A stretch of DNA of 64,000 nucleotides from Sporosarcina jiandibaonis. GTDB taxonomy: Bacteria; Bacillota; Bacilli; Bacillales_A; Planococcaceae. Location: assembly GCF_013184495.1 (NCBI RefSeq), contig NZ_JAAOIY010000002.1, positions 248,001 to 312,000 on the forward strand. The letters run 5' to 3'. Numbering within the stretch: the stretch's first letter is position 1; each line of letters begins with the position of its first letter. A program made the position numbers and the translations under genes. Shown here piece after piece: positions 19,928 through 32,511 of the stretch. A model generated the notes under the pieces. It had not been told where the DNA came from. It saw nothing but the letters and a program-made list of their open reading frames with translations, and did not search any database.

Positions 19928-22900
19928 TTGACAGGTCATCTAGTTCAATATGGTCAACACCGTCAGCGCAGAAGTTTCGCGCGGATTAGTGAAGTTTTAG
20001 ATTTGCCAAACCTAATCGAAATTCAGACGGCATCTTACGAGTGGTTCTTGGAGGAAGGTTTACGGGAAATGTTCCGTGATATCTCTCCAATCGAAGATTT
20101 CACAGGAAATCTTCAATTAGAATTTGTCGATTATCATCTTGAGGATCCGAAATACCCTGTTGATGAATCGAAAGAGCGTGATGTGACTTACGCAGCGCCG
20201 CTTCGAGTCAAGGTCCGCCTGCACAACAAGGAAACTGAAGAAGTGAAGGAACAGGACGTCTTCATGGGTGATTTTCCACTCATGACAGAAAACGGTACAT
20301 TCATTATTAACGGTGCGGAAAGAGTTATTGTTTCTCAGCTTGTCCGTTCACCAAGCGTTTACTATAACGCAAAGATCGACAAGAACGGGAAACGCGGTTT
20401 CGGAGCGACTGTAATTCCGAACCGGGGTGCTTGGCTCGAGTATGAAATCGATGCTAGAGACGTTGTCCACGTTAGAATTGATCGGACGCGAAAGCTTCCA
20501 ATTTCAGTGCTCGTACGCGCGCTAGGTTTTTCGACCGATGAAGAAATCATCGATCTAATTGGCGATAACGAGTATTTGCGTAACACGCTCGAAAGAGATA
20601 ATACCGAAACTACAGAAAAAGCATTACTTGAAATATATGAAAGACTTCGTCCAGGCGAGCCGCCAACGCTCGATAGTGCAAGAAGTCTGTTGTACTCAAG
20701 ATTTTTTGATCCGAAAAGATATGACCTAGCAGATGTGGGTCGATATAAAATGAACAAAAAACTTGATATTCAAAACCGTCTATTCGGCCAAACAGTAGCG
20801 GAAACGCTTGTTGACCCTGAAACGGGCGAAATCCTTCTAGAAGAAGGCACGGTTATCGATCGCCGTACCCTCAACACATTACTGCCTCATTTAGAAAAAG
20901 GAATAGGTTTCCGTGAAATCACGCATGCGGAAGGTGTTCTGGATGAACCAACTGTAATCCAATCTATTAAAGTGTATGCGCCGAATCCAAATGGTGATGA
21001 ACCACAAGCGATTAATGTCATTTCGAACGCTTATGTCGACGATGCCATTAAAAATGTGACGCCTGCTGATATTCTTGCGTCAGTTAGTTATTTCTTTAAC
21101 TTATTGCACGGTGTCGGAAATACAGACGATATCGATCATCTTGGTAACCGACGTCTTCGCTCGGTAGGCGAACTTTTACAAAACCAATTCCGAATCGGTC
21201 TTTCCCGTATGGAGCGTGTTGTAAAAGAACGAATGTCAATTAACGATACGTCGTCTATTGTGCCACAACAATTGATTAACATTCGTCCAGTTATCGCATC
21301 TATCAAAGAATTTTTTGGAAGCTCGCAACTTTCACAGTTCATGGACCAAACAAATCCATTGGCAGAGTTGACGCATAAACGTCGTCTGTCTGCACTTGGA
21401 CCCGGCGGGTTGACGCGTGAACGTGCTGGAATGGAAGTACGTGACGTGCATTACTCTCACTACGGACGCATGTGTCCGATTGAAACACCGGAAGGTCCGA
21501 ATATCGGATTGATAAACTCATTATCAACATTTGCTAAAGTGAATAAATTCGGTTTCATTGAGACTCCATATAGAAAAGTCGATCCTGATACGGGTCGCGT
21601 AACAGCTCAAATTGATTATTTAACTGCTGATGTGGAAGATAACTTCGTAGTTGCTCAAGCGAACGCGCCTCTAAACGAGGACGGCTCATTCGTCAACGAA
21701 GAGGTTGTCGGACGTTTCCAAGGAGATAACACAGTATTCAAACGTGAACAAATCGATTATATGGACGTTTCGCCTAAGCAAGTCGTTTCAGCGGCTACAG
21801 CATGTATTCCGTTTCTTGAGAATGATGACTCGAACCGTGCGCTTATGGGAGCAAACATGCAACGTCAAGCGGTTCCGCTTCTCAATCCTCAATCACCGGT
21901 TGTAGGAACAGGCATGGAACACGTATCTGCACGTGACTCAGGAGCTGCAGTTCTGGCAACGCATACTGGAATTGTGGAACATGTCGAAGCGAAAGAAATC
22001 CGAGTACGTCGTATTGAAACAATCGATGGAAAAGAAGTTCAAGGCGACTTGACAATTTTCCGTTTGGACAACTTTATTCGTTCCAACCAAGGGACTTGTT
22101 ATAACCAGCGCCCGATTGTCAGCGTCGGAGATCGAGTTGAACCAAATGATATTCTTGCAGACGGTCCGTCAATGGAAAAAGGAGAACTCGCACTTGGACG
22201 TAACGTTCTTACTGCATTCATGACGTGGGACGGATTCAACTATGAAGATGCGATCATCATGAGTGAGCGTCTCGTGAAAGATGACGACTATACTTCAGTT
22301 CATATCGAAGAATACGAATCAGAAGCGCGAGATACGAAACTTGGACCGGAAGAAATCACACGCGACATTCCAAACGTCGGTGAAGAAGCGCTTCGTCATC
22401 TCGACGACCGCGGAATCATCCGTATTGGTGCAGAAGTTCGCGACGGCGACATTCTAGTCGGAAAAGTAACGCCAAAAGGTGTCACTGAATTAACGGCTGA
22501 AGAACGCCTTCTACATGCGATTTTCGGTGAGAAAGCGCGAGAAGTGCGAGATACTTCACTTCGCGTGCCACACGGAGCGGGCGGGATTGTTCTCGACGTG
22601 AAAGTGTTCAATCGTGAAGACGGAGATGAACTTCCACCGGGAGTTAACCAACTAGTTCGTGCGTACATCGTTCAAAAGCGTAAAATCTCTGTTGGAGATA
22701 AAATGGCTGGAAGACACGGTAACAAAGGTGTCATTTCACGTATTTTACCCGAAGCAGATATGCCGTTCTTACCAGATGGCACGCCGATTGATGTAATGCT
22801 AAATCCACTAGGTGTTCCTTCCCGAATGAACATCGGGCAAGTGCTCGAAATGCATTTAGGCATGGCATCTAGAAAGCTTGGTATTCACATGGCTTCTCCA

Positions 22901-23461
22901 GTATTTGACGGCGCAAACGAAGAAGATGTTTGGTTGACGATGGAAGAAGCTGGAATGGACCGAGATGGTAAAACAATTCTCTATGATGGACGCTCAGGTG
23001 AACCTTTTGATAACCGCGTATCCGTCGGAGTTATGTATTTGATCAAACTTGATCATATGGTTGACGATAAATTGCATGCTCGTTCAACAGGTCCTTACTC
23101 ACTCGTTACGCAACAACCGCTTGGTGGTAAAGCGCAGTTCGGCGGACAGCGTTTCGGAGAGATGGAAGTTTGGGCGCTTGAAGCTTATGGTGCAGCTTAT
23201 ACGTTGCAAGAAATTCTAACTGTGAAATCCGATGACGTCGTCGGACGTGTGAAAACGTACGAAGCGATTGTTAAAGGGGAAAGCGTCCCGCAACCGGGAA
23301 TCCCTGAATCGTTCAAAGTACTCATCAAAGAACTTCAAAGTTTGGGGTTAGACGTCAAGATGCTTTCATCAGAGTACGAAGAAATAGAACTTCGCAACTT
23401 AGATGAAGATGATGACACGCAACCAACTGATGCTTTGAATCTTATGAAGGCAGAGCAATAA
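19928..23461 (+). CDS. rpoB: RNA polymerase beta subunit
   Basis: RpoB forms half of the catalytic cleft. From the TTG start at 19928 (RBS GAGGGGTGA overlapping an in-frame GTG at 19919) the protein has 1177 residues. The rifampicin-binding region [20 protein letters not shown] is intact and wild-type in its key residues (Q, D, H in [13 protein letters not shown]). The C-terminus ends about 10 residues after the [12 protein letters not shown] stretch and lacks the longer acidic tail of B. subtilis. Confidence 0.98.
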   Translation: MTGHLVQYGQHRQRRSFARISEVLDLPNLIEIQTASYEWFLEEGLREMFRDISPIEDFTGNLQLEFVDYHLEDPKYPVDESKERDVTYAAPLRVKVRLHNKETEEVKEQDVFMGDFPLMTENGTFIINGAERVIVSQLVRSPSVYYNAKIDKNGKRGFGATVIPNRGAWLEYEIDARDVVHVRIDRTRKLPISVLVRALGFSTDEEIIDLIGDNEYLRNTLERDNTETTEKALLEIYERLRPGEPPTLDSARSLLYSRFFDPKRYDLADVGRYKMNKKLDIQNRLFGQTVAETLVDPETGEILLEEGTVIDRRTLNTLLPHLEKGIGFREITHAEGVLDEPTVIQSIKVYAPNPNGDEPQAINVISNAYVDDAIKNVTPADILASVSYFFNLLHGVGNTDDIDHLGNRRLRSVGELLQNQFRIGLSRMERVVKERMSINDTSSIVPQQLINIRPVIASIKEFFGSSQLSQFMDQTNPLAELTHKRRLSALGPGGLTRERAGMEVRDVHYSHYGRMCPIETPEGPNIGLINSLSTFAKVNKFGFIETPYRKVDPDTGRVTAQIDYLTADVEDNFVVAQANAPLNEDGSFVNEEVVGRFQGDNTVFKREQIDYMDVSPKQVVSAATACIPFLENDDSNRALMGANMQRQAVPLLNPQSPVVGTGMEHVSARDSGAAVLATHTGIVEHVEAKEIRVRRIETIDGKEVQGDLTIFRLDNFIRSNQGTCYNQRPIVSVGDRVEPNDILADGPSMEKGELALGRNVLTAFMTWDGFNYEDAIIMSERLVKDDDYTSVHIEEYESEARDTKLGPEEITRDIPNVGEEALRHLDDRGIIRIGAEVRDGDILVGKVTPKGVTELTAEERLLHAIFGEKAREVRDTSLRVPHGAGGIVLDVKVFNREDGDELPPGVNQLVRAYIVQKRKISVGDKMAGRHGNKGVISRILPEADMPFLPDGTPIDVMLNPLGVPSRMNIGQVLEMHLGMASRKLGIHMASPVFDGANEEDVWLTMEEAGMDRDGKTILYDGRSGEPFDNRVSVGVMYLIKLDHMVDDKLHARSTGPYSLVTQQPLGGKAQFGGQRFGEMEVWALEAYGAAYTLQEILTVKSDDVVGRVKTYEAIVKGESVPQPGIPESFKVLIKELQSLGLDVKMLSSEYEEIELRNLDEDDDTQPTDALNLMKAEQ

Positions 23462-23474
23462 TTATAAAAGAAGA

Positions 23475-23500
23475 ATAGGGGAAGCTGCCGTTTCCCCTAT
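23475..23500 (+). other. hairpin between rpoB and rpoC
   Basis: ATAGGGGAA (23475-23483) pairs perfectly with TTCCCCTAT (23492-23500) around an 8-nt loop. No T run follows, so it is more likely a processing or stabilising element than a terminator. Confidence 0.5.
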
Positions 23501-23601
23501 ACTTTCGATAACCAATTAACCTTGTTAATAATCCTGGAAAAGAAAATCACTTTTCCCCCAAAACCAATTGCCAGCGATAACACTTAAGGGAGGTAGGCTC
23601 C

Positions 23602-26600
23602 TTGGTAGATGTAAACAACTTTGAGTATATGAAAATAGGCCTCGCTTCATCGGATAAAATCCGTTCGTGGTCCTATGGTGAGGTCAAAAAGCCAGAAACA
23701 ATTAACTACCGTACATTGAGACCGGAAAAAGAAGGTCTGTTTTGTGAACGTATTTTTGGTCCTACGAAAGATTGGGAATGTCACTGTGGAAAATATAAAC
23801 GCGTTCGTTACAAAGGCGTCGTTTGTGATCGCTGCGGAGTAGAAGTAACACGTCAAAAAGTGCGTCGTGAACGTATGGGCCACATTGAACTTGCGGCTCA
23901 AGTCACGCATATATGGTACTTCAAAGGAATTCCGAGTCGTATGGGTCTTATTCTTGATATGACACCGCGTGCATTGGAAGAGATCATTTATTTCGCTTCC
24001 TATGTCGTTGTTGAACCAGCAGATACGCCACTCGAAAGAAAGCAATTGCTTTCTGAAAGAGAATACCGTGCATATCGACAAAAATACGGTAATAAATTCG
24101 AAGCGCTAATGGGTGCGGAAGCAATTGAACGTCTCCTTAGAGCAATCGATTTAGATCAAGAAACAGAAACATTAAAAGAAGAACTGAAAACTGTTCAAGG
24201 ACAACGCCGTACACGTGCAATTAGACGTCTGGATGTTGTTGAATCATTCCGTAACTCCGGCAATAGACCAGAGTGGATGGTTCTTGAAGTTCTACCTGTC
24301 ATTCCACCTGAATTGCGCCCAATGGTTCAACTAGACGGCGGTCGATTCGCGACTTCCGACTTGAATGACTTGTATCGTCGGGTTATTAACCGGAATAACC
24401 GTCTGAAAAGACTTCTTGATCTTGGTGCACCGGGAATTATCGTTCAAAACGAAAAGCGCATGCTTCAAGAAGCAGTTGACGCACTCGTTGACAACGGTCG
24501 TCGCGGTCGACCAGTTACTGGACCAGGAAACCGCCCATTGAAATCTCTTTCTCATATGTTGAAAGGAAAACAAGGTCGATTCCGTCAAAACTTGCTAGGT
24601 AAACGTGTTGACTACTCAGGTCGTTCTGTAATCGTTGTTGGTCCGAACTTGAAAATGTATCAATGCGGTTTGCCGAAAGAAATGGCCATCGAATTGTTTA
24701 AACCTTTCGTTATGAAAGAACTCGTTGAACGGGGACTTGCCCATAATATTAAAAGTGCTAAACGTAAAATCGAACGACTCCATTCGGAAGTTTGGGACGT
24801 TCTCGAAGATGTTATTAAAGAACACCCAGTGCTCTTGAACCGAGCACCTACTCTTCACCGACTGGGAATTCAAGCGTTCGAACCGGTACTAGTAGAAGGC
24901 CGTGCGATTACACTTCACCCGCTTGTATGTACTGCATACAACGCGGACTTTGATGGTGACCAAATGGCGGTTCACGTACCTTTATCTGCTGAAGCACAAG
25001 CAGAAGCGCGTCTTCTGATGCTTTCAGCGCAAAACATTTTGAACCCGAAAGATGGAAAACCGGTTGTTACCCCTTCCCAGGATATGGTTTTAGGAAACTA
25101 TTACTTGACGTTGGAGCGTAAGGGAGCAACAGGCGAAGGCCAAGTTTTCCGCGATACGGATGAAGTGATGATCGCTTATACAAACGGTTATGTTCATCTT
25201 CATACGCGTATAGCTGTTCAAGCAGGTTCGCTGAAAAATCCAACATTTACTGAAGAAAACAATGGAAAGCTCTTACTAACAACTGTTGGTAAAGTTATCT
25301 TCAACGAAATCTTGCCGGAGTCATTTCCTTATATTAATGAACCGACGGATTTCAACTTGCAAATCAAGACGCCAGACAAGTACTTCATTTCAGGAACTGA
25401 AAATGTGAAAGAGCATTTCGAAAACACTGAACTCGTCGGACCGTTCAAAAAGAATATTCTCGGTAATATCATTGCGGAGATCTTCAAACGTTTCCACATT
25501 ACAGAGACTTCTAAAATGCTTGACCGGATGAAGGATCTTGGCTTTAAATATTCAACTCGTGCTGGAATAACAATCGGAATGTCCGATATTATCGTTCTTC
25601 CAAATAAAGATGAACTTCTTGCTGAAACACAAAGTAAAGTAGACAACGTGTTGAAACAGTTCCGTCGTGGTCTGATCACGGATGAGGAACGTTACGACCG
25701 CGTTATTGCTTACTGGAGTGCTGCTAGGGATGACATTCAAGTTAAACTTATGGAATCCTTGGATAATCTGAACCCGATCTTTATGATGAGTGATTCAGGT
25801 GCTCGTGGTAACGTTTCTAACTTTACGCAACTTGCAGGAATGCGAGGATTGATGGCAAACCCGGCTGGACGTATTATCGAACTTCCGATCAAGTCATCAT
25901 TCCGTGAAGGTCTTACTGTTCTTGAGTACTTTATTTCTACGCACGGTGCCCGTAAAGGACTTGCAGATACGGCGCTTAAGACGGCTGACTCGGGTTACCT
26001 GACTCGTCGACTCGTTGACGTTGCACAAGACGTCATTGTCCGAGAAGATGAATGCGGCACGGATCGTGGATTGGAAATCGGCGCACTTATGGAAGGCGCA
26101 GAAGTCATCGAAAGACTCGATGAGCGTATTTTCGGCCGTTACACGAAGAAAACAATTTATCACCCTGAAACTGGCGAAGTGATACTTGGCAGAAATGAGT
26201 TAATCACTGAAGACACTGCCCGTATTATAACGGAATTAGGGATTGAAAAAGTCTCCATTCGTTCAGCATTTACATGCGATACGAAGCACGGCGTATGTAA
26301 GAAGTGTTACGGGATTAACTTGGCAACAGGTGAACAAGTCGAAGTTGGTGAAGCAGTTGGAATTATCGCTGCGCAATCAATCGGAGAACCGGGTACACAG
26401 CTTACAATGCGTACGTTCCATACAGGTGGAGTTGCTGGAGACGATATCACACAAGGTCTTCCGCGTATTCAAGAAATTTTCGAGGCGCGTAATCCGAAAG
26501 GTAAAGCAGTTATCTCGGAAATCAACGGAACAGTTACGGAGATCGATGAAATTCGCGAAGGCCAGCATGAAGTTACAGTCGAAGGCAGCGTGGAAACACG

Positions 26601-27204
26601 TAAATACCTTGGACCTTACAACGCGCGCTTCACGGTTAGAGTCGGCGATGTAATTGAACGCGGCCAACCGCTAACAGAAGGTTCAATCGATCCGAAAGAA
26701 CTCATCGTTGTCAAAGACGTTGCTACAGTTCAAGAATATCTGTTGAAAGAAGTTCAAAAAGTATACCGCATGCAAGGTGTTGAAATCGGTGATAAGCACG
26801 TCGAAGTAATGGTTCGCCAAATGCTTCGTAAAGTGAATATTATCGAGGCAGGGAACACGGATCTACTTCCAGGATCTCTAGTCGATATTCATCAATTTGC
26901 AGAAGCGAATAACAAAATGTTCGAACTCGGAAAAGCTCCAGCAACTTGCCGTCCAGTTATTCTCGGTATTACAAAAGCGTCACTTGAAACAGAATCCTTC
27001 TTATCAGCCGCGTCGTTCCAGGAAACAACACGTGTCCTGACTGATGCAGCAATTAGAGGTAAAATGGATGAATTACTCGGTCTGAAAGAAAACGTCATTA
27101 TCGGTAAACTTGTACCAGCAGGAACCGGAATGCAACGTTATCGCCAGATTGAGATGAATCATGAAACACTAGAAGATGCAGACGAAAAAGCTGCAGCCGA
27201 GTAA
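23602..27204 (+). CDS. rpoC: RNA polymerase beta' subunit
   Basis: RpoC carries the catalytic Mg2+ site; [12 protein letters not shown] is present near residue 450, and the N-terminal zinc-binding cysteines are at [19 protein letters not shown]. The 1200-residue protein is collinear with the B. subtilis enzyme. TTG 23602 is preceded by GGGAGGTAGG and gives the family N-terminus VDVNNFEYM. It follows rpoB after 140 bp and ends before a strong terminator. Confidence 0.98.
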   Translation: MVDVNNFEYMKIGLASSDKIRSWSYGEVKKPETINYRTLRPEKEGLFCERIFGPTKDWECHCGKYKRVRYKGVVCDRCGVEVTRQKVRRERMGHIELAAQVTHIWYFKGIPSRMGLILDMTPRALEEIIYFASYVVVEPADTPLERKQLLSEREYRAYRQKYGNKFEALMGAEAIERLLRAIDLDQETETLKEELKTVQGQRRTRAIRRLDVVESFRNSGNRPEWMVLEVLPVIPPELRPMVQLDGGRFATSDLNDLYRRVINRNNRLKRLLDLGAPGIIVQNEKRMLQEAVDALVDNGRRGRPVTGPGNRPLKSLSHMLKGKQGRFRQNLLGKRVDYSGRSVIVVGPNLKMYQCGLPKEMAIELFKPFVMKELVERGLAHNIKSAKRKIERLHSEVWDVLEDVIKEHPVLLNRAPTLHRLGIQAFEPVLVEGRAITLHPLVCTAYNADFDGDQMAVHVPLSAEAQAEARLLMLSAQNILNPKDGKPVVTPSQDMVLGNYYLTLERKGATGEGQVFRDTDEVMIAYTNGYVHLHTRIAVQAGSLKNPTFTEENNGKLLLTTVGKVIFNEILPESFPYINEPTDFNLQIKTPDKYFISGTENVKEHFENTELVGPFKKNILGNIIAEIFKRFHITETSKMLDRMKDLGFKYSTRAGITIGMSDIIVLPNKDELLAETQSKVDNVLKQFRRGLITDEERYDRVIAYWSAARDDIQVKLMESLDNLNPIFMMSDSGARGNVSNFTQLAGMRGLMANPAGRIIELPIKSSFREGLTVLEYFISTHGARKGLADTALKTADSGYLTRRLVDVAQDVIVREDECGTDRGLEIGALMEGAEVIERLDERIFGRYTKKTIYHPETGEVILGRNELITEDTARIITELGIEKVSIRSAFTCDTKHGVCKKCYGINLATGEQVEVGEAVGIIAAQSIGEPGTQLTMRTFHTGGVAGDDITQGLPRIQEIFEARNPKGKAVISEINGTVTEIDEIREGQHEVTVEGSVETRKYLGPYNARFTVRVGDVIERGQPLTEGSIDPKELIVVKDVATVQEYLLKEVQKVYRMQGVEIGDKHVEVMVRQMLRKVNIIEAGNTDLLPGSLVDIHQFAEANNKMFELGKAPATCRPVILGITKASLETESFLSAASFQETTRVLTDAAIRGKMDELLGLKENVIIGKLVPAGTGMQRYRQIEMNHETLEDADEKAAAE

Positions 27205-27217
27205 GCTCTTAGAATTT

Positions 27218-27256
27218 ACGGGGGGAGCCGAAAATAATCCCCCCGTATCTTTTAAT
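27218..27256 (+). terminator. terminator of rpoBC
   Basis: ACGGGGGG (27218-27225) pairs with CCCCCCGT (27239-27246), followed by ATCTTTTAATTCTT. Confidence 0.88.
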
Positions 27257-27261
27257 TCTTG

Positions 27262-27290
27262 TTGACATATTCAAATTTAGATGATAATAT
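27262..27290 (+). promoter_or_regulatory. promoter of the str operon
   Basis: TTGACA (27262-27267) and TAATAT (27285-27290) with 17-bp spacing, 46 bp before the rplGB start. Confidence 0.75.
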
Positions 27291-27335
27291 ACAAAAGGTT
27301 GATAGTAATATGTCTGTACTTTGGAGGATATGTAA

Positions 27336-27584
27336 ATGTCTTATGAAAAAGTAGCCCAGGCACAGAAAACAATCATCGGTATAAAGCAAACAGTAAAAGC
27401 AATTCGTGCAGGTAAAGTTATAGAGATCATTATCGCTCAGGATTCTGAGACGCGACTGATTGCTCCAGTAGTGGAGGAAGCCGAACTGCATCGCATTCCG
27501 ATATCTTATGTCGATTCAAGGAAAAAACTTGGAGAATCATGCGGTATTGAAGTCGGTACAGCCGTCGTTGCGATTACTGGATAA
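27336..27584 (+). CDS. rplGB: L7Ae-family ribosomal protein (YbxF)
   Basis: An 82-residue L7Ae/L30e fold protein. The B. subtilis homologue YbxF binds K-turn RNA and associates with ribosomes during exponential growth. The motif VIIAQDSE-like segment (here [13 protein letters not shown]) and the C-terminal [11 protein letters not shown] fit the family. It starts the str operon with GGAGGATATG ahead of ATG 27336. Confidence 0.9.
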   Translation: MSYEKVAQAQKTIIGIKQTVKAIRAGKVIEIIIAQDSETRLIAPVVEEAELHRIPISYVDSRKKLGESCGIEVGTAVVAITG

Positions 27585-27690
27585 CCGTTTTTATGCATCA
27601 AGAAAGCATAAAGACTTTGTTTTTACCCCAAAAATGAACCACCTGGATGTGTGGTCTTACAAATTTACATTTGAGAGGAGGACAAAATCG

Positions 27691-28110
27691 ATGCCTACAA
27701 TTAACCAATTAGTCCGCAAACCCCGTAAAACGAAGGTTGCTGGATCAAAATCACCGGCACTAGGAAAAAGCTATAACAGCTTTAAAAAGTCGATGACAAA
27801 CGTAAACTCACCACAAAAACGAGGTGTTTGTACGCGTGTTGGTACAATGACACCGAAGAAGCCGAACTCGGCACTTCGTAAATATGCTCGTGTTCGTTTG
27901 ACTAACACTCTAGAAGTTAACGCTTATATCCCAGGTGAAGGTCATAACTTGCAAGAACACAGCGTTGTACTTATTCGCGGTGGACGTGTGAAAGACTTAC
28001 CGGGTGTTCGTTACCATATCGTACGTGGTGCACTTGATACAGCTGGTGTTACTGGCCGTATGCAAAGCCGCTCAATGTATGGAGCTAAAAAGCCAAAAGC
28101 TAAGAAGTAA
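27691..28110 (+). CDS. rpsL: Ribosomal protein S12
   Basis: S12 sits at the decoding centre. The 139-residue protein has [17 protein letters not shown] with the wild-type lysine associated with streptomycin sensitivity, and [13 protein letters not shown]. The ATG at 27691 follows AGGAGGAC; the frame is open further upstream without RBS or similarity, so the longer reading is rejected. Confidence 0.98.
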   Translation: MPTINQLVRKPRKTKVAGSKSPALGKSYNSFKKSMTNVNSPQKRGVCTRVGTMTPKKPNSALRKYARVRLTNTLEVNAYIPGEGHNLQEHSVVLIRGGRVKDLPGVRYHIVRGALDTAGVTGRMQSRSMYGAKKPKAKK

Positions 28111-28151
28111 AAATATAAGTAACTTATCGAAATCGAAAGGAGGAAAACAAT

Positions 28152-28622
28152 ATGCCTCGTAAAGGTCCAGTAGCTAAACGTGATGTACTACCAGATCCGA
28201 TTTACAACTCGAAACTGGTTTCACGTCTTATTAACTCAATGATGGTTGATGGAAAGAAAGGTACTTCTCAAAAAATCCTCTATGGTGCGTTCGAACTTGT
28301 TAGAGAACGTTCAGGGAAAGATCCATTGGAAGTATTTGAAGCAGCACTAGAAAATGTTATGCCAGTACTAGAGGTTCGTGCACGCCGTGTCGGTGGAGCG
28401 AACTACCAAGTTCCAGTTGAAGTGCGTCCAGAGCGTCGTACAACTCTAGGTCTGCGCTATTTCGTAAACTACTCCCGTCAACGCGGTGAGAAAACAATGG
28501 AAGAGCGTCTTGCGAATGAAATCCTAGATGCGTCTAACAACACAGGTGCATCCGTCAGAAGACGTGAAGAATTGCACAAAATGGCAGAAGCGAACAAAGC
28601 ATTCGCTCACTACCGCTGGTAA
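28152..28622 (+). CDS. rpsG: Ribosomal protein S7
   Basis: S7 organises the 16S rRNA 3' major domain. The 156-residue protein begins [15 protein letters not shown] and contains [15 protein letters not shown]. It lies 41 bp after rpsL with AAGGAGGA before the ATG, in the conserved rpsL-rpsG-fusA-tuf order. Confidence 0.98.
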   Translation: MPRKGPVAKRDVLPDPIYNSKLVSRLINSMMVDGKKGTSQKILYGAFELVRERSGKDPLEVFEAALENVMPVLEVRARRVGGANYQVPVEVRPERRTTLGLRYFVNYSRQRGEKTMEERLANEILDASNNTGASVRRREELHKMAEANKAFAHYRW

Positions 28623-28668
28623 GATCGGACAGTATTAAAAGTCTAATCCACGGAAGGAGATAAACAGC

Positions 28669-30747
28669 ATGGAAAGAGAGTTCTCCTTAGAGAATACTCG
28701 TAACATTGGAATCATGGCTCACATTGACGCGGGTAAAACAACGACAACTGAGCGTATCCTTTATTACACAGGTCGTATTCATAAACTTGGTGAAACGCAT
28801 GAAGGTGCATCTCAAATGGACTGGATGGAGCAAGAGCAAGAGCGTGGAATTACAATCACGTCTGCCGCTACGACAGCTCAATGGAAAGGTCACCGCGTAA
28901 ACATCATCGATACACCGGGACACGTAGACTTCACTGTTGAAGTTGAACGTTCTTTACGCGTACTTGATGGCGCGGTAACTGTTCTTGATGCACAATCAGG
29001 TGTTGAACCACAAACTGAAACGGTTTGGAGACAAGCTACAAACTATCAAGTTCCACGTTTAGTATTCGTTAACAAAATGGACAAAACAGGTGCGGATTTC
29101 CTTTACGCACTAAGTACACTCCATGATCGTCTAGGTGCAAACGCACACCCGATCCAGTTACCGATTGGCGCGGAAGATCAATTTGAAGCGATTATCGACT
29201 TAATCGAAATGAAAGCAACTTTCTATGGCGATGACACTGGCATGGACGTTGAAGTCCGTGATATCCCTGAAGAACATGTTGCAAAGGCAGAAGAATATCG
29301 TGAAAAACTAATTGAAGCGATTTCTGAGTTCGATGAAGAATTGATGGAAAAATATTTGAACGGCGAAGAGCTATCTGTAGCTGAAATTAAAGAAGCAATT
29401 CGTAAAGCGACACTAAACGTAGAGTTTTATCCTGTCGTATGTGGAACTGCGTTCAAAAACAAAGGTGTTCAACTCGTCCTTGACGCAGTTATCGACTACC
29501 TTCCATCACCAATTGACATCCCTCCGATGACAGGTATCAATCCTGACGACGAAGAGGAAGTTACACGTCCTGCAGACGACAACGGCCCGTTCTCGGCTCT
29601 TGCGTTTAAAGTTATGACGGATCCATATGTAGGGAAACTTACATTCTTCCGTGTATATTCCGGGACGCTAAAATCTGGATCGTATGTTCAGAACACTTCT
29701 AAAGGTAAGCGTGAGCGTGTAGGACGTATTCTGCAAATGCATGCCGATTCCCGTGAAGAGATTTCTGAAGTGCATTCCGGAGACATTGCAGCTGCAGTCG
29801 GATTAAAAGATACAGGTACAGGTGACACGCTATGTGACGAGAAAGCTCCGGTTATTCTCGAATCTATGGATTTCCCAGAACCAGTTATCTCAGTTGCAAT
29901 TGAACCAAAAACAAAAGCGGACCAAGATAAAATGGGTCAAGCTTTAGTTAAGCTACAAGAAGAAGATCCAACTTTCCATGCTCATACTGATGAGGAAACT
30001 GGCGAAGTTATTATTGCAGGTATGGGTGAACTTCACCTAGACGTACTCGTTGACCGTATGCGTCGTGAGTTTAACGTTGCTGCAAACGTTGGTGCTCCAC
30101 AAGTATCTTACCGTGAAACTTTCCGTCAATCTGCGGAAATCGAAGGTAAGTTCGTCCGTCAATCAGGTGGACGTGGACAATATGGACACGTTTGGGTTGA
30201 ATTCTCACCAAACGAAGAGGGTGCAGGTTTCGAATTTATCGACAATATTGTCGGAGGATCTGTTCCACGTGAATACATCGGTTCTGTTGAAGCAGGTATC
30301 CGTGATGCGCTAGAAAATGGTGTAGTTGCAGGATATCCACTGATTGACATTAAAGCACGTCTTTTCGACGGTTCTTACCATGACGTTGACTCCAACGAGA
30401 TGGCGTTTAAAATTGCCGGTTCTATGGCACTTAAAAACGCAGCTTCAAAAGTCAACCCGGTTCTTCTTGAGCCAATGATGAAAGTTGATGTCATTATTCC
30501 TGAAGAGTACATGGGAGATATCATGGGTGATATTACATCACGCCGTGGTCGCGTTGAAGGAATGGAAGCGCGCGGTAATGCACAAGTTGTTGCTGCAATG
30601 GTTCCACTTGCTGAAATGTTCGGTTATGCAACAGCACTTCGTTCTAACACACAAGGACGCGGCGTCTTCTCAATGGTGTTTGATCACTATGAAGAAGTTC
30701 CGAAGTCAGTTTCAGAAGAAATTATTAAAAAGAATAAAGGCGAATAA
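28669..30747 (+). CDS. fusA: Elongation factor G
   Basis: EF-G is the translocation GTPase. The 692-residue protein has the P-loop AHIDAGKTT, the switch [10 protein letters not shown] and NKMD, followed by domains II-V. ATG 28669 follows GGAAGGAGA. Confidence 0.98.
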   Translation: MEREFSLENTRNIGIMAHIDAGKTTTTERILYYTGRIHKLGETHEGASQMDWMEQEQERGITITSAATTAQWKGHRVNIIDTPGHVDFTVEVERSLRVLDGAVTVLDAQSGVEPQTETVWRQATNYQVPRLVFVNKMDKTGADFLYALSTLHDRLGANAHPIQLPIGAEDQFEAIIDLIEMKATFYGDDTGMDVEVRDIPEEHVAKAEEYREKLIEAISEFDEELMEKYLNGEELSVAEIKEAIRKATLNVEFYPVVCGTAFKNKGVQLVLDAVIDYLPSPIDIPPMTGINPDDEEEVTRPADDNGPFSALAFKVMTDPYVGKLTFFRVYSGTLKSGSYVQNTSKGKRERVGRILQMHADSREEISEVHSGDIAAAVGLKDTGTGDTLCDEKAPVILESMDFPEPVISVAIEPKTKADQDKMGQALVKLQEEDPTFHAHTDEETGEVIIAGMGELHLDVLVDRMRREFNVAANVGAPQVSYRETFRQSAEIEGKFVRQSGGRGQYGHVWVEFSPNEEGAGFEFIDNIVGGSVPREYIGSVEAGIRDALENGVVAGYPLIDIKARLFDGSYHDVDSNEMAFKIAGSMALKNAASKVNPVLLEPMMKVDVIIPEEYMGDIMGDITSRRGRVEGMEARGNAQVVAAMVPLAEMFGYATALRSNTQGRGVFSMVFDHYEEVPKSVSEEIIKKNKGE

Positions 30748-30792
30748 TTGTAATTCGCTGTTGATTCTAGTATAAATAATTTATATGCACTA

Positions 30793-30821
30793 AGCTGTTG
30801 TAGCTTTATTGCTACAATAGC
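30793..30821 (+). other. hairpin between fusA and tuf
   Basis: AGCTGTTGTAGC (30793-30804) pairs with GCTACAATAGCT (30810-30821 region) around a UUUAUU loop, a 12-bp stem with one G-U. No T run follows. It may be a processing signal or help the higher expression of tuf relative to fusA. Confidence 0.5.
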
Positions 30822-30865
30822 TATAAAAACTATTAAATGTTTATATTTTAAGGAGGCTTTCCATA

Positions 30866-32053
30866 ATGGGTAAAGAAAAATTCGATCGTTCCAAAACGCA
30901 TGCGAACATTGGAACAATTGGTCACGTTGACCATGGTAAAACAACACTAACAGCTGCAATCGCAACAGTTCTTGCGAAAAGACTAGGTGGAACAGCTCAG
31001 TCATATGACCAAGTTGATAACGCACCAGAAGAAAAAGAGCGTGGAATCACGATTAACACGTCTCACATCGAGTACGAAACTGAAAACCGTCACTACGCGC
31101 ACGTTGACTGCCCAGGTCACGCGGACTACGTTAAGAACATGATCACTGGTGCAGCACAAATGGACGGCGGAATCCTAGTTGTTTCTGCAGCTGACGGCCC
31201 AATGCCACAAACACGTGAGCACATTCTACTTTCACGTAACGTAGGTGTTCCTTACTTAGTAGTATTCATGAACAAATGTGATATGGTTGACGACGAAGAA
31301 CTTCTTGAGCTAGTTGAAATGGAGATCCGTGATCTTCTTTCTGAGTATGACTTCCCTGGCGATGACATTCCTGTTATCCAAGGTTCAGCGCTTAAAGCAC
31401 TAGAAGGCGACGAAGCATACGAAGATAAAGTTATGGAACTAATGGCTGCTGTTGACGAGTACATCCCAACACCACCACGTCAAACTGACAAACCATTCAT
31501 GATGCCTGTTGAGGACGTGTTCTCAATCACAGGTCGTGGTACAGTTGCAACTGGACGTGTTGAGCGTGGACAAGTTAAAGTAGGCGATACTGTTGACATC
31601 ATCGGTATTGTTGAAGAAGCTAAATCTACAACTGTTACAGGTGTAGAAATGTTCCGTAAGCTTCTTGACTATGCAGAAGCTGGCGACAACATCGGAGCTC
31701 TTCTTCGTGGAGTAGCACGTGAAGATATCCAACGTGGACAAGTACTTGCTAAACCAGGTTCAATCGTTCCACACACGAGCTTCACTTCTGAAGTTTATGT
31801 TCTATCAAAAGAAGAGGGTGGACGTCACACTCCATTCTTCTCAAACTACCGTCCTCAGTTCTACTTCCGTACAACTGACGTAACGGGTGTAATCGAACTT
31901 CCTGAAGGCGTAGAAATGGTTATGCCTGGCGATAACGTAGAAATGAAAGTTGAACTTATTTCTCCGATCGCTCTTGAAGAAGGTACGCGTTTCTCTATCC
32001 GTGAGGGTGGACGTACTGTTGGATCAGGCGTAGTTGCTTCAATCCAAAAATAA
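30866..32053 (+). CDS. tuf: Elongation factor Tu
   Basis: EF-Tu delivers aminoacyl-tRNA to the ribosome. The 395-residue protein has [21 protein letters not shown] and NKCD, and the beta-barrel domains 2 and 3. Codons are strongly biased, as expected for a top-expressed gene. AAGGAGGC precedes the ATG. Confidence 0.99.
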   Translation: MGKEKFDRSKTHANIGTIGHVDHGKTTLTAAIATVLAKRLGGTAQSYDQVDNAPEEKERGITINTSHIEYETENRHYAHVDCPGHADYVKNMITGAAQMDGGILVVSAADGPMPQTREHILLSRNVGVPYLVVFMNKCDMVDDEELLELVEMEIRDLLSEYDFPGDDIPVIQGSALKALEGDEAYEDKVMELMAAVDEYIPTPPRQTDKPFMMPVEDVFSITGRGTVATGRVERGQVKVGDTVDIIGIVEEAKSTTVTGVEMFRKLLDYAEAGDNIGALLRGVAREDIQRGQVLAKPGSIVPHTSFTSEVYVLSKEEGGRHTPFFSNYRPQFYFRTTDVTGVIELPEGVEMVMPGDNVEMKVELISPIALEEGTRFSIREGGRTVGSGVVASIQK

Positions 32054-32067
32054 TTTATACTAATATG

Positions 32068-32103
32068 AAAAACTCCTGCCAGACGTGGCGGGAGTTTTTT
32101 TGC
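32068..32103 (+). terminator. terminator of the str operon
   Basis: AAAAACTCCTGCC (32068-32080) pairs with GGCGGGAGTTTTT (32087 onward), ending in seven T. The symmetrical A and T runs allow function in both directions. Confidence 0.92.
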
Positions 32104-32133
32104 GTTGTGGCGTCATTGGTAGCTTCGAGCAAG

Positions 32134-32311
32134 TTACTGGAATAAACACCTCCCGTTACGGGAACAACGAGCTGCGATCCGGTAACAAAGTTGTGCAAAA
32201 TCACAATACGGGAATAAACAAGCGAGCTACGGGAATAAACACATCCGTTACGGGAACAACGGGCGGCGATCAGGTAACAAAGTTGTGCGAAATCCTAGTG
32301 CGGGAATAAAC
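32134..32311. repeat. imperfect tandem duplication with GGGAATAAAC motifs
   Basis: Two units of about 85 bp (32134-32219 and 32228-32311) share the same order of short blocks: GGAATAAACAC, CGTTACGGGAACAACG, GGTAACAAAGTTGTGC and a closing CGGGAATAAAC. The block ACGGGAATAAAC or a close variant thus occurs four times. The units differ at scattered positions, so they are diverging copies. An open frame across them is low-complexity and not a gene. Bases 32312-32428 show nothing recognisable. Confidence 0.85.
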
Positions 32312-32428
32312 ATATAGCTTCTTTAGACGCCTGCGTTGCGGTATTAGTCGTTTGTCTGAAGATATTGATCGCAATGGTCAGCATTTTAGTCGTTATACTC
32401 CTCTGGTAAGGTTGTTAAAATTTGTTTA

Positions 32429-32457
32429 TTGACAGACTAAGAGTATTTTGTTAAATT
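32429..32457 (+). promoter_or_regulatory. sigma-A promoter of the antiporter gene
   Basis: TTGACA (32429-32434) and TAAATT (32452-32457), spacer 17, 54 bp before the start codon. The gene is therefore an independent unit between the str and S10 operons. Confidence 0.65.
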
Positions 32458-32511
32458 AGGACAGTGAACTTTAGTACTTTAGCAGAATGAAATCTCTAAG
32501 GAGTGAAATAT

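Noticed and set aside
23475-23500. Terminator splitting rpoB from rpoC
   Set aside because: The stem is strong but no T run follows, and rpoC has no obvious promoter of its own.
27508-27690. Longer S12 reading frame starting upstream
   Set aside because: It overlaps rplGB, lacks an RBS, and the S12 family N-terminus begins at the ATG 27691.
32085-32309. 74-codon open frame downstream of tuf
   Set aside because: It begins inside the tuf terminator and its repeated TGINTS/TGIN residues are only the translation of the tandem repeat.
32134-32311. CRISPR-like array
   Set aside because: Only two long diverged units, with no short identical repeats, no unique spacers and no cas genes.
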